35,158 nt of DNA from the NCBI GenBank assembly GCA_007119455.1, contig SKPR01000145.1, positions 1 to 35,158 of the forward strand. The letters run 5' to 3'. The stretch is from Candidatus Brevefilum sp. GTDB taxonomy: Bacteria; Chloroflexota; Anaerolineae; Anaerolineales; Anaerolineaceae. Numbering within the stretch: position 1 is the first letter of the stretch; each line of letters starts with the position of its first letter. Shown piece after piece: positions 24,079 through 32,140 of this stretch. The notes below the pieces were generated by a model that worked only from the letters and a program-made list of their open reading frames with translations, ran no database searches and was not told the origin of the DNA. The position numbers were made by a program, and so were the translations under genes.

Positions 24079-25173
24079 ATGTTTTCCGAAAAAGACCTGC
24101 AAGCTCTTTTGAACTATTCATCAGATGGGCGGGTGTTGAGTGTGTATTTAAACACTGATCCCACTGAAACCAGTGCAGAAGCTGCAAAACTCCAGCTTCG
24201 TAATGCACTTAAATCGGTCAAACTTCCGGAAGATGTCCAGGTTGTAGAAAACTTTATTAACTTCGAATACGATTGGGCGGCAAAGGGGTTGGTTTTATTC
24301 TCAGATCAATCATCAGATTTTCTCAAATCTTATCAATTCGGTGTACCGGTGCCCAATGAGGTGTATGCAGGGAAACATCCTGTCATCCGGCCACTGGTGC
24401 GGCTATTAGATGTCTTTACCGGTTGGAGTGTGGTACTGGTTGATAAACAGGGCGCACGACTGTTCCTGTTTGATCTGGGCGAATTGGCAGAGGTGGGGGT
24501 CTCTGGTGACGAAGTCAAACAAGCCAAACGCGGAGGCGGCAATGCCATGCATGGCAGGATGGGCGGCGCAGATATCAGTGGAAAGGTTGAAAATATTATT
24601 GAACGGAACATCAAAGAAGTTATCGACACAGCGACCAATTATTTCAATCATCATCACGTTCGGCGGATTATGATCGGTGGCACCGAAGATAATATCGCCC
24701 GTTTTAAAGAAGAATTACCCAAATCATGGCAATCACTGGTCGTCGGTGATTTTTCGATGAGTATGACGGCCAACCACCAGGAAGTGCTGGAACAGGCCAT
24801 GCATGAGGCCCTTTCCGCCCAAAAGAAAATTAATGGGGCTCTGGTCGATCAGGCCATTACGCAGGCTGCCAAAGGCAGTTCAGGCGTAACCGGACTGTCT
24901 GAAACGCTCAATGCGATTCATGAGGGTCGGGTAAAAACTTTACTGGTTTTGGATGATAATGAACAACCAGGTTACCGATGCCAGGGCTGCGGGTTTTTGT
25001 CCTCACAAAAAATCAAGCAATGCCCCTTCTGCGGCAGCAGTTTTGAAGAAATTGAAACAGCAGTAGAAATGGCCGTACAGGAGGCCTTAAATAAAAATGC
25101 GGAAGTTAAAGTGCTCTCAGAAAACAAAGCACTGGAAGGGGCAGGCGGAATTGCAGCCGTGTTGCGGTATTGA
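24079..25173 (+). CDS. Archaeo-eukaryotic release factor-like (baeRF/VLRF1-type) protein with zinc ribbon
   Basis: The ATG at 24079 has GGAGG five bases upstream; an ATG at 24067 overlaps that site and is rejected. The 364-residue protein follows the three-domain plan of aRF1/eRF1. The N-terminal domain includes DGRVLSVYLNTDPTE. A middle domain has a Gly-rich basic loop KRGGGNAMHGRMGGADISGK (about 150-169) and RRIMIGGTEDNIARFKEEL. The C-terminal domain carries a zinc ribbon (C301-x2-C304, C315-x2-C318) after a TLLVLDDNE strand. The loop sits where release factors carry GGQ but has no Gln, so it may act on ribosomes (for example in rescue) without peptidyl hydrolysis. This role is inferred. 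Confidence 0.75.
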   Translation: MFSEKDLQALLNYSSDGRVLSVYLNTDPTETSAEAAKLQLRNALKSVKLPEDVQVVENFINFEYDWAAKGLVLFSDQSSDFLKSYQFGVPVPNEVYAGKHPVIRPLVRLLDVFTGWSVVLVDKQGARLFLFDLGELAEVGVSGDEVKQAKRGGGNAMHGRMGGADISGKVENIIERNIKEVIDTATNYFNHHHVRRIMIGGTEDNIARFKEELPKSWQSLVVGDFSMSMTANHQEVLEQAMHEALSAQKKINGALVDQAITQAAKGSSGVTGLSETLNAIHEGRVKTLLVLDDNEQPGYRCQGCGFLSSQKIKQCPFCGSSFEEIETAVEMAVQEALNKNAEVKVLSENKALEGAGGIAAVLRY

Positions 25174-25196
25174 AATTAGCCACTGACCAGACCAAG

Positions 25197-25230
25197 AACC
25201 CCAGAATCATGCTCGATCTGGGGTTTATTT
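25197..25230 (+). terminator. Intrinsic terminator after the baeRF gene
   Basis: AACCCCAGA (25197-25205) pairs with TCTGGGGTT (25217-25225), followed by TATTT. The T-tract is short but the stem is GC-rich and 9 bp. Confidence 0.7.
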
Positions 25231-25348
25231 ATGACTGGCAATTACACACCACCTGACCCAGCGTTTGCACCAGTTTTTTATAAAGCAGCACATAACCCAT
25301 TTCAATCTGGAAAATGTGTAGAATTTACGAAATCATGCAGGAGAAATC

Positions 25349-26182
25349 ATGAACAACGATAAATTAATGGAAGACAAAATGGTATTGATCACCGGTGCAA
25401 CCGATGGGATTGGCGAATCCACTGCCCGTCAACTGGCTGAAATGGGGGCACAGGTCATCATTCATGGGCGCGACCCGGAAAAAGCAGCCAGGGTCAAGGA
25501 GGATATCATCCTGGCAACCGGTAATAAGCGTGTGGATACAGTGATTGCTGATTTTATAATGATGGCCAATGTGCGCGCGCTGGCTCATGAGATTAAAGAA
25601 AAGGTCAATAAGCTGGATGTGTTAATCAATAACGCCGGTGTTTACATGCAGCAATATGTGGAAACACCGGATGGATTTGAAATGACCTTTGCCGTCAACC
25701 ACCTGGCCCCTTTTTTACTCACACACCTACTACTCGATCTCTTGATCGAATCAGCCCCGGCTCGGATTATCAACGTCAGTTCATCAGCTCATGGCAGCGC
25801 CCGAGTTGACCTTGAAAACCTTAATGCAGAAAAGAAGTTCCATGGGTGGGGGGCCTATTGTCTTTCAAAGCTGGGCAATGTGTTGTTTACCTTTGCCCTG
25901 GCGCGAAGGTTGGAGGGTACGGGGGTCGCGGTAAATGCCTTACACCCGGGTGCAGTCGACACAAAGATGCTAAACCAGTTGGGAATGTCGGGCAAATCGG
26001 TTGAAGAGGGTGCTGAAACACCTGTGTACTTGGCCAGCTCACCTGAGGTGGCTGAGATCAGCGGGTCGTATTTCAGCAAGAAACGGATTGCCAAACCCTC
26101 CGAAGCCGCGCGCGACCAGGCATTACAAGAAAAATTCTGGCAGATCAGCGCTGATCTGGTCGGGATAGAACCTGCACAATAA
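25349..26182 (+). CDS. Short-chain dehydrogenase/reductase (retinol dehydrogenase-like)
   Basis: A 277-residue Rossmann-fold oxidoreductase with GCAGGAGAAATC upstream of the ATG. Visible motifs: cofactor loop TGATDGIG (15-22), NNAG (94-97), catalytic Ser in INVSSSAHGS, and YCLSK (Y170, K174). The pattern GRDPEKA after strand 2, with Arg following the Gly, points to NADP(H). It resembles retinol-dehydrogenase/WWOX-type SDRs with the HPGAVDTKM segment after the active site. The substrate is unknown. It appears monocistronic, lying between the baeRF terminator and a small transcription unit. Confidence 0.92.
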   Translation: MNNDKLMEDKMVLITGATDGIGESTARQLAEMGAQVIIHGRDPEKAARVKEDIILATGNKRVDTVIADFIMMANVRALAHEIKEKVNKLDVLINNAGVYMQQYVETPDGFEMTFAVNHLAPFLLTHLLLDLLIESAPARIINVSSSAHGSARVDLENLNAEKKFHGWGAYCLSKLGNVLFTFALARRLEGTGVAVNALHPGAVDTKMLNQLGMSGKSVEEGAETPVYLASSPEVAEISGSYFSKKRIAKPSEAARDQALQEKFWQISADLVGIEPAQ

Positions 26183-26231
26183 GCATCAATTTATATTAAA
26201 ATATTTTGACAATATGCTATTTAATCGACAA

Positions 26232-26250
26232 CGTTAATCGAATATTAACG
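26232..26250. promoter_or_regulatory. Inverted repeat with overlapping direct repeat, candidate operator
   Basis: CGTTAAT (26232-26238) and ATTAACG (26244-26250) are exact reverse complements separated by 5 bases. TTAATCGA also occurs twice (26221-26228 and 26234-26241), a period of 13. It lies about 45 bases upstream of the TATAAT at 26293. Confidence 0.4.
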
Positions 26251-26292
26251 GTAAACGCCATTTTTGTGCATCTGTTCTTAACATTGCTCATT

Positions 26293-26298
26293 TATAAT
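26293..26298 (+). promoter_or_regulatory. Candidate -10 box for the small transcription unit
   Basis: A perfect TATAAT lies 35 bases before the small ORF ATG at 26334 and 177 bases before the terminator. No convincing -35 is present. Confidence 0.35.
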
Positions 26299-26333
26299 CG
26301 AAAAAATACTCTAGCTCATCAGAAATCAGGTCT

Positions 26334-26447
26334 ATGTTTTTTGTCTTCATCTTGATCTTCGTTACTATTATGTGGGTGCACCATATGTATTATGGTAAGC
26401 ACCTGAATCCGGTTGGGATGGTAGCGGTCAGTCGAAGAAGCTCATAG
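26334..26447 (+). CDS. Possible 37-residue small membrane peptide
   Basis: ATG at 26334, TAG at 26445-26447. The peptide has a strongly hydrophobic N-terminal half (FFVFILIFVTIMWV, one transmembrane length), then HHMYYGKHLNPVGM and a basic tail SRRSS: a classic single-helix small membrane protein layout with positive-inside ends. The ribosome site is weak (CAGG five bases upstream). A perfect TATAAT upstream and an intrinsic terminator 22 bases downstream frame it as its own transcription unit. It might instead be a noncoding small RNA whose coding potential is accidental. Confidence 0.4.
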   Translation: MFFVFILIFVTIMWVHHMYYGKHLNPVGMVAVSRRSS

Positions 26448-26469
26448 ACCAAAATAAAAATCTATCAAG

Positions 26470-26494
26470 CCACCCAACCAAGGGTGGTTTTTTG
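26470..26494 (+). terminator. Intrinsic terminator of the small transcription unit
   Basis: CCACCC (26470-26475) pairs with GGGTGG (26482-26487) around a 6-base loop and is followed by TTTTTTG. Confidence 0.75.
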
Positions 26495-26600
26495 TTGATT
26501 TATACGGCAAGTATGAATCAGAAAGGCGGTGGAACGGCAAAAGTGGAAATGCAGTTATTCATCAGTCACTTAGTTAACTTTTTTGAGGAGAAGCTTAAAA

Positions 26601-27830
26601 ATGAAGATTAAATATTTTGTTGTGTTTATGCTTGTTTTGATCCTGGCATTGGGTGCCTGCGCACCGGCTGCAGAAGCACCGGTCGATGAGCAACCTGTTG
26701 GGGACGGCAGTGACGATCCGTGTGCGGCCGATGATTTTGGTTGTGCCGTGATCCAGCCTGGTCAGACCATCAAAATTGGGATGAGCTCGCCAATGACGGG
26801 TCCTTATGCCGATTTTGGAATTGACGCTCAAAACAGCGGTTTGATTGCTGTGGCAGATGCCGGACAGGTTGAGGGATTTTCCTTCGAACTGGTCGCAGAG
26901 GATGATGAGGGTGGCGCAGAAGGCGGCGCAGCGGTGGCCAATAAACTGGTTGCTGATCAGACCTTTGTGGCCCTGGCCGGTCCATTATTCTCGGGTGCAA
27001 CTGCGGCAGCCATGCCGATCTATGAAGCCGCTGGCATTCCGATGATGTCGCCCTCAGCGACCGCCGGATTCCTGACATTGGAAGGCTCACGGGTGTTCAA
27101 CAGGCTACCCTTCGTTGACCCCATTCAGGCTGCAGCCGCTGCTGATTTCATGTTCAACAATCTCGGTGTTCGGAACATTGCTGTCTTACACGATGGTGAA
27201 GATTATGGTCGCGGTCTGGCCACAAGTGTCAAAGATGAGTTCGAGGCCCTCGGTGGGACCGTGAGCGCTTTTGAAGGTATTACCCCGGGTGAAGCAGACT
27301 ATACCCCCATTCTCTCAACGATTGCGACCCAATCACCTGAGGTGGTTTACTTTGGTGGTTACAATCAGGAAGGTGCAGTTATCACCAACCAGATGAAGGC
27401 TGTCGGTCTTGAAGATGCTGTATTCTTCGGTTGTGACGGTACATGGGGTGCAGATTACCTGGCCCAAACCGGTGCAAACGGGGAAGGTTCAATCCATGCC
27501 AATACCCGAGCACCCGAAGAATCGGATGTCAAAGCAGCCTTTGATGCGGCTTACCTGTCGGCTTATGGTGTGGGACCCGTTGTTCTTTCACCTTTCTCAT
27601 ACAACAGCTATGATGCCGTGACGATTCTGACCAATGCGGTCAAATCCGTTGCTTTCCTGGACGCAGATGGGAATCTCAACATCCCACGTGGTGCCCTGGT
27701 CAGTGAAGTGCGCGGAACATCCGGCTTTGTTGGTATCGGCAGTTACTCTTGTGACGCAATTGGAGAATGCAACGTTGAAGGCCCAGCCTTTGAAATGATT
27801 GTCAATGGCGAATGGGTCGTGCTAGACTGA
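26601..27830 (+). CDS. livK: Branched-chain amino acid ABC transporter substrate-binding lipoprotein
   Basis: The ATG at 26601 follows GAGGAGAAGCTTAAAA; 409 residues. The type II signal peptide ends in LALGAC (Cys20), then a short acidic spacer, then a periplasmic-binding-protein fold of the leucine/ANF-receptor type: IKIGMSSPMTGPYADFG, LVAEDDEGGAEGGAAVANKLV, GPLFSGATAAAMPIYEAAGIP and NIAVLHDGEDYGRG. It captures the amino acid outside the cell for the permease genes that follow. A close relative could bind urea or short amides; the sequence does not decide. A large palindrome separates it from livH. Confidence 0.93.
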   Translation: MKIKYFVVFMLVLILALGACAPAAEAPVDEQPVGDGSDDPCAADDFGCAVIQPGQTIKIGMSSPMTGPYADFGIDAQNSGLIAVADAGQVEGFSFELVAEDDEGGAEGGAAVANKLVADQTFVALAGPLFSGATAAAMPIYEAAGIPMMSPSATAGFLTLEGSRVFNRLPFVDPIQAAAAADFMFNNLGVRNIAVLHDGEDYGRGLATSVKDEFEALGGTVSAFEGITPGEADYTPILSTIATQSPEVVYFGGYNQEGAVITNQMKAVGLEDAVFFGCDGTWGADYLAQTGANGEGSIHANTRAPEESDVKAAFDAAYLSAYGVGPVVLSPFSYNSYDAVTILTNAVKSVAFLDADGNLNIPRGALVSEVRGTSGFVGIGSYSCDAIGECNVEGPAFEMIVNGEWVVLD

Positions 27831-27845
27831 AGATTTTTTGATAAA

Positions 27846-27881
27846 ATCAAACACGCAGGGAAATTTCCCTGCGTGTTTGAT
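27846..27881 (+). promoter_or_regulatory. 36-bp perfect palindrome between livK and livH
   Basis: Eighteen bases (27846-27863) are followed immediately by their exact reverse complement (27864-27881); the core is CGCAGGGAAATTTCCCTGCG. In RNA it forms a long hairpin without a clean T-tract (next bases are AATTGATTATTTTTATT). It is probably a processing, stabilising or partial-termination hairpin that lets livK be made in excess over the permeases, as is common for binding-protein operons. Confidence 0.75.
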
Positions 27882-27917
27882 AATTGATTATTTTTATTAA
27901 TCACTGGAGAACCTCTT

Positions 27918-29027
27918 ATGATAGCGACCAAGAAGGAAAATTTTCTTCTTAAACTACGCGGCTCCGGCACAATTATCCGGTATATTTTAGGGATTCTGGC
28001 CGGGGGTTACCTCCTGTGGCGTTTATACCGGGTTTTTATTGTCCAAAGTGCTTTCGGTTTGGAAACATGGACCCGGCTGTTGATTGCGGGCCTGGTGATC
28101 GGGTCCGTTTATGCATTAATTGCCATTGGTTATACCCTGGTTTATGGTGTTTTATTTATGATCAACTTCGCCCACGGCGAAGTTATGATGTTAGGCTCTT
28201 TTGCTGGGTTTTTTGTCCTGGAGGCAACCCGGGCCATGGAAGTCAATGGCCCCGGTGGTGTGGCAACTTCGTTCTCCAATGCTTATCCAGGGCTGGCCAT
28301 CTTACTGGCGTTTGTGGCAGGCATGTCATTTTCTGCACTGGTTGGTTTTTACCTTGAAAAAATCGCTTACCGGCCGCTACGAAAAGCCCCACGCCTCATT
28401 CCCCTGATCAGCGCCATCGGCGCATCCTTTGCCCTGCAAAATGCAGCCCTGCTGCTCTTCAGCCCACAAACACGGACTTATCAGAACCCGGATATACTGA
28501 CCAGGGGCCAGGGATGGCGTTTGATGATCAACGACTCCGCCGTAATTCTGCCCTATACCGGTGTGTTCACAATGGTGTTATCGATCATCCTGATGGTGGG
28601 CCTGATTCTGCTGGTTAAGCGCACCCGGTTGGGCAAATCGATGCGGGCCGTTGCCATGGATAAAGATACAGCAGCCCTAATGGGTATTGACGTCAACAAG
28701 ACCATCAGCAACACCTTCATCATCAGTGGTATTCTGGCTGGCTCTGCAGGTGTGATGTGGGGATTGCATAATGGCCTACTGCATTACTTTGTAGGTTTTC
28801 TTCCCGGGATTAAGGCATTTACGGCTGCGGTACTGGGCGGGATTGGCAATATCCCCGGGGCAATGTTGGGAGGCATGGTTTTAGGTCTGTTGGAAGCGCT
28901 GGGACCGGCAGCTTTGGACATCAGTTTCCAGCTTAAAGATGTGATCGCATTTGTCATCATGATCGTCATCCTCATATTTAAACCATCTGGACTGTTGGGA
29001 GAGGTGTTATCGGAGGAGAAAGTATGA
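27918..29027 (+). CDS. livH: Branched-chain amino acid ABC transporter permease LivH
   Basis: ATG at 27918 behind GGAGAACCTCTT; 369 residues with about nine hydrophobic segments. Hallmarks are YTLVYGVLFMINFAHGEVMMLG (about 72-93), GAYRPLRKAPRL-like segment IAYRPLRKAPRLIPLIS, TRLGKSMRAVAMDKDTAALMGID (ATPase-coupling EAA-like loop) and GGIGNIPGAMLGG. It is longer than typical LivH (about 300) because of an extra N-terminal region of about 50 residues with one more hydrophobic helix. Its stop overlaps the livM start by 4 bases (ATGA). Confidence 0.93.
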   Translation: MIATKKENFLLKLRGSGTIIRYILGILAGGYLLWRLYRVFIVQSAFGLETWTRLLIAGLVIGSVYALIAIGYTLVYGVLFMINFAHGEVMMLGSFAGFFVLEATRAMEVNGPGGVATSFSNAYPGLAILLAFVAGMSFSALVGFYLEKIAYRPLRKAPRLIPLISAIGASFALQNAALLLFSPQTRTYQNPDILTRGQGWRLMINDSAVILPYTGVFTMVLSIILMVGLILLVKRTRLGKSMRAVAMDKDTAALMGIDVNKTISNTFIISGILAGSAGVMWGLHNGLLHYFVGFLPGIKAFTAAVLGGIGNIPGAMLGGMVLGLLEALGPAALDISFQLKDVIAFVIMIVILIFKPSGLLGEVLSEEKV

Positions 29028-30604
29028 AACCGCCGAATTTATTTCGTAAGAGTGCCGAAAAAGGCCTGGTATATAGCCTGGTCATGATCTTTATGATGAT
29101 GATCGGCTTTCATGTTGTGGCGGCGAACCTGATGAGTAAAGTGTTTGGCGTTACAGTCTTAAGGGGGAGCATTCCAGAAGTCCGTTTTATGGCGTTTGTG
29201 CATATCCTGTTTGCGTTCCTTTTCGGATGGGGTGCCAGTGATCGTCAAAGGGATAAAAAGTCACGCATCCGGCAGGGCTTGATTACTTCGTTGACAGCTG
29301 GTGGGATAATCGCCCTGTTCAGTGTATTGCTCAATTACCTGGTCGAAGCCCAGATCGATATCCGTCAATACCTGACAGCCTTTTCAGCGGACAGCATGCG
29401 CTACTTCATCCTTAATCAGGGCCAATCGGGCATATTCGTACTCTTTGCTATTTATCTATTCACCGGATTGCTGGGAACCATTCTGGCTATCATTTTCCAG
29501 TCAGAAAAGGCCCAGACATCCAGACAAAGCCTCAAGGCCAAAATCGGTGAAGCGGCCCAAACATTTTCTGACAAAATGCCCACACTCGTAAAGAAACACT
29601 GGAAATATGGCATTTATGCAATTTTAGTGGTCGTCCTTTTGATCATGCCCATGCGTTGGGGTTCTTACTATAATTTCGTAGCCAGTGTGGTGGGCGTGTA
29701 TGTGATCGCCGGGATTGGCTTAAATATTATGGTGGGTTTATCGGGCCAATTGATGTTGGGGTATGCTGCCTTTTTTGCCATGGGGGCTTACAGTGTGGCC
29801 TTATTAAATGCACCCACACCTCACGGGATCATGCTGGGCTTCTGGCCCTCCCTGCTCGTTGGTGTTGTGGCTGCTATGATCGGTGCAGTTCTCCTGGGAT
29901 TGCCCATCATGCGGCTGCGCGGCGATTATCTGGCGATCGTGACCCTCGGCTTTGGCGAAATAATCCGGATCTTACTGAAAAGCGATTTGCTCATTGATTT
30001 CACAGGTGGACCCCGAGGCATTCATGCCATTCAGGGGCCGACGTTGTTTGGCCGATCCTTCACCAGCGATTCAGATTATGTATACTTGATCCTGGTATTC
30101 ATTGCCATCAGCATTTTTATTTACCAGCGTCTCGCAAATTCACGAACCGGCCGGGCCTGGCTGGCTATCAAGGAAGATCCTATTGCAGCGCAGGCAACCG
30201 GCATCAACTTACGTGGATATAAGCTTCTGGCTCTGATCATTGGGGCGGCTTTTGCAGGGTTGGTGGGTGGCATTGCTGCTGCCAGGAACGCTTTTACAGG
30301 GCCCAATGATCATTCATTGATGGTCTCAATCAATGTACTCAGCCTGCTGATTGTGGGTGGGATGAACAGCATCCCTGGCATCGTGCTGGGTGCCTTTGCT
30401 TTAAGAGGTTTACCAGAGATATTGCGTGAGGTTGAAACTTACCGGCAACTTGCTTTTGGCATCCTGCTGATTGTGATGATGCTCGTACGCCCTAAGGGCC
30501 TCTGGCCTGGCTCGCGGCCTGTTTTGGAAAAAGTGGACGAGGAAGTGGTTGAAGAAATTTCAACGGAGATCAAGAAACCCAAACGAAAGAGGACCCATGC
30601 CTGA
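29024..30604 (+). CDS. livM: Branched-chain amino acid ABC transporter permease LivM, N-terminally extended
   Basis: A 526-residue permease starting within the livH stop codon. The conserved LivM core begins near residue 195 and shows GLNIMVGLSGQLMLGYAAFFAMGAY (about 232-256), RLRGDYLAIVTLGFGEIIRI and SRTGRAWLAIKEDPIAAQATGIN. Before it is an extension of about 190 residues with four hydrophobic segments (about 15-36, 55-72, 87-107, 135-158) and a basic linker. Typical LivM proteins are 320-430 residues. The C-terminus ends in a charged, Lys/Glu-rich tail that overlaps the livG start. It forms the translocation channel with LivH. Confidence 0.93.
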   Translation: MKPPNLFRKSAEKGLVYSLVMIFMMMIGFHVVAANLMSKVFGVTVLRGSIPEVRFMAFVHILFAFLFGWGASDRQRDKKSRIRQGLITSLTAGGIIALFSVLLNYLVEAQIDIRQYLTAFSADSMRYFILNQGQSGIFVLFAIYLFTGLLGTILAIIFQSEKAQTSRQSLKAKIGEAAQTFSDKMPTLVKKHWKYGIYAILVVVLLIMPMRWGSYYNFVASVVGVYVIAGIGLNIMVGLSGQLMLGYAAFFAMGAYSVALLNAPTPHGIMLGFWPSLLVGVVAAMIGAVLLGLPIMRLRGDYLAIVTLGFGEIIRILLKSDLLIDFTGGPRGIHAIQGPTLFGRSFTSDSDYVYLILVFIAISIFIYQRLANSRTGRAWLAIKEDPIAAQATGINLRGYKLLALIIGAAFAGLVGGIAAARNAFTGPNDHSLMVSINVLSLLIVGGMNSIPGIVLGAFALRGLPEILREVETYRQLAFGILLIVMMLVRPKGLWPGSRPVLEKVDEEVVEEISTEIKKPKRKRTHA

Positions 30605-31415
30605 GCTGGTCATCGAAACAAAAGGTGTTTCAAAAATTTTCGGCGGATTGACGGCCGTCAATTCTGTGGATCTACAGATCCCTAAAGGTCATATCTATAG
30701 CATTATCGGGCCGAATGGCGCCGGTAAGACCACCCTGTTCAATTGTATTTCGGGTTTTTATACGCCCGAACACGGTGAGATTCTCTTCCTGGGACGGAAG
30801 ATTCAGGGCAGTTCGACAGACCTGATCGCTGGCATGGGTATTTCCCGAACGTATCAGAATATCCGGTTATTTGGCAATCTGACCGCAATTGAGAATATTT
30901 TGGTAGGACAGCACACCAAACTGGTAACAAACTGGTTGGATGCAATTATCCATACGCGTCGGTATCGTGTTGAGAACAGTACGTCATTATCTGAAGCCAA
31001 AGATATTCTAAAATTTGTGGGCCTGGAGGGGCTGGGCGATTATTTAGCATTAAACCTCCCCTATGGCATGCAACGCCGGCTTGAAATCGGACGGGCGCTG
31101 GCCAATGGACCGACGCTTTTATTGCTGGATGAGCCAACAGCCGGCATGAATCCGCAAGAGACGGTTGACATGGTGCGCCTGATCCGAAAGCTGCGTGATG
31201 AACTGGGAATTTCCATCATCTTGATCGAACATGACATGAAATTGGTGATGGATATATCCGATCACATTAGCGTGTTGGACTATGGAACCAAGATTGCCGA
31301 AGGGATGCCGAAAGAAATCCAATCCAACGATCGGGTGATTGAAGCCTACCTTGGCCCTGGTGGCGCAGCCCTCGCAGCAAAATATCAAAGCAGAAAGCGG
31401 AACAACCATGCTTAA
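30597..31415 (+). CDS. livG: Branched-chain amino acid ABC transporter ATP-binding protein LivG
   Basis: The ATG at 30597 overlaps the livM stop by 8 bases and follows AAAGAGGACCC; 272 residues. Walker A is GPNGAGKTT, the LivG-type signature is LPYGMQRRLEIGRAL (the usual LSGGQ is replaced by PYG-Q/M in this subfamily), Walker B is LLLLDEPTAGMNP, and the switch His lies in LIEHDMKLVM. It works as a heterodimer with LivF to drive uptake. Overlap with both neighbours indicates tight translational coupling. Confidence 0.95.
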   Translation: MPELVIETKGVSKIFGGLTAVNSVDLQIPKGHIYSIIGPNGAGKTTLFNCISGFYTPEHGEILFLGRKIQGSSTDLIAGMGISRTYQNIRLFGNLTAIENILVGQHTKLVTNWLDAIIHTRRYRVENSTSLSEAKDILKFVGLEGLGDYLALNLPYGMQRRLEIGRALANGPTLLLLDEPTAGMNPQETVDMVRLIRKLRDELGISIILIEHDMKLVMDISDHISVLDYGTKIAEGMPKEIQSNDRVIEAYLGPGGAALAAKYQSRKRNNHA

Positions 31416-32112
31416 TGTGAGTAATTTACATGTTCATTATGGCGCTATCCATGCCCTGAAAGGTGTCAGCTTCAACCTGGAAGAAGGTGAAATCGTGGCC
31501 TTAATCGGGTCGAATGGCGCCGGCAAATCAACGCTTTTGAAGACCATTTCTGGCCTACTGGAGGCAACCGAGGGAGAGGTAAGTTACCAGGACGAAATCA
31601 TCAGCGGCCAACCTGCACAGGACATCGTCAGCAAGGGTGTGATCCACATCCCTGAAGGCCGGAAGATATTTCCCAAGATGACCGTGGTCGAAAACCTCGA
31701 AATGGGCGCCTTCCTGCTCCGTGACCGGCGGTTGGTCGCAGAACGGATGGAAGCCATGTTCGAACGGTTCCCGGTTCTGCGAGATCGAAAAAAACAACTG
31801 GGTGGAACGCTCTCAGGTGGCGAGCAGCAAATGCTCACAATGGCCCGGGGATTGATGACCAACCCAAAATTGATGCTGCTGGATGAACCCTCCATGGGGC
31901 TGGCACCCGTTCTGGTTGAGAAGGTCTTTGATATTATTGAAGAGATCAACGAACAGGGCACCAGCATATTGCTGGTTGAACAAAACGCACAGATGGCGCT
32001 ATCGATCGCGGATCGAGCATATGTCCTGGAAACGGGCCGCATCACACTCTCAGGCGATGCCCTCGATCTGATGGAAAATCCACTGGTGATTGAAGCTTAC
32101 CTGGGTGGGTGA
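31408..32112 (+). CDS. livF: Branched-chain amino acid ABC transporter ATP-binding protein LivF
   Basis: The ATG at 31408 overlaps the livG stop by 8 bases; 234 residues is the normal size. Walker A is GSNGAGKST, signature LSGGEQQML, Walker B LMLLDEPSMGL, and the LivF-specific IPEGRKIFPKMTVVENLEMGA and LLVEQNAQMALSIADRAYVLETG stretches are present. It is the last gene of the operon. No clear terminator separates it from the convergent esterase gene, whose stop is only 28 bases away, so transcripts may overlap. Confidence 0.96.
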   Translation: MLNVSNLHVHYGAIHALKGVSFNLEEGEIVALIGSNGAGKSTLLKTISGLLEATEGEVSYQDEIISGQPAQDIVSKGVIHIPEGRKIFPKMTVVENLEMGAFLLRDRRLVAERMEAMFERFPVLRDRKKQLGGTLSGGEQQMLTMARGLMTNPKLMLLDEPSMGLAPVLVEKVFDIIEEINEQGTSILLVEQNAQMALSIADRAYVLETGRITLSGDALDLMENPLVIEAYLGG

Positions 32113-32140
32113 GCTTAATTATGAGACCGAATAACCGATA

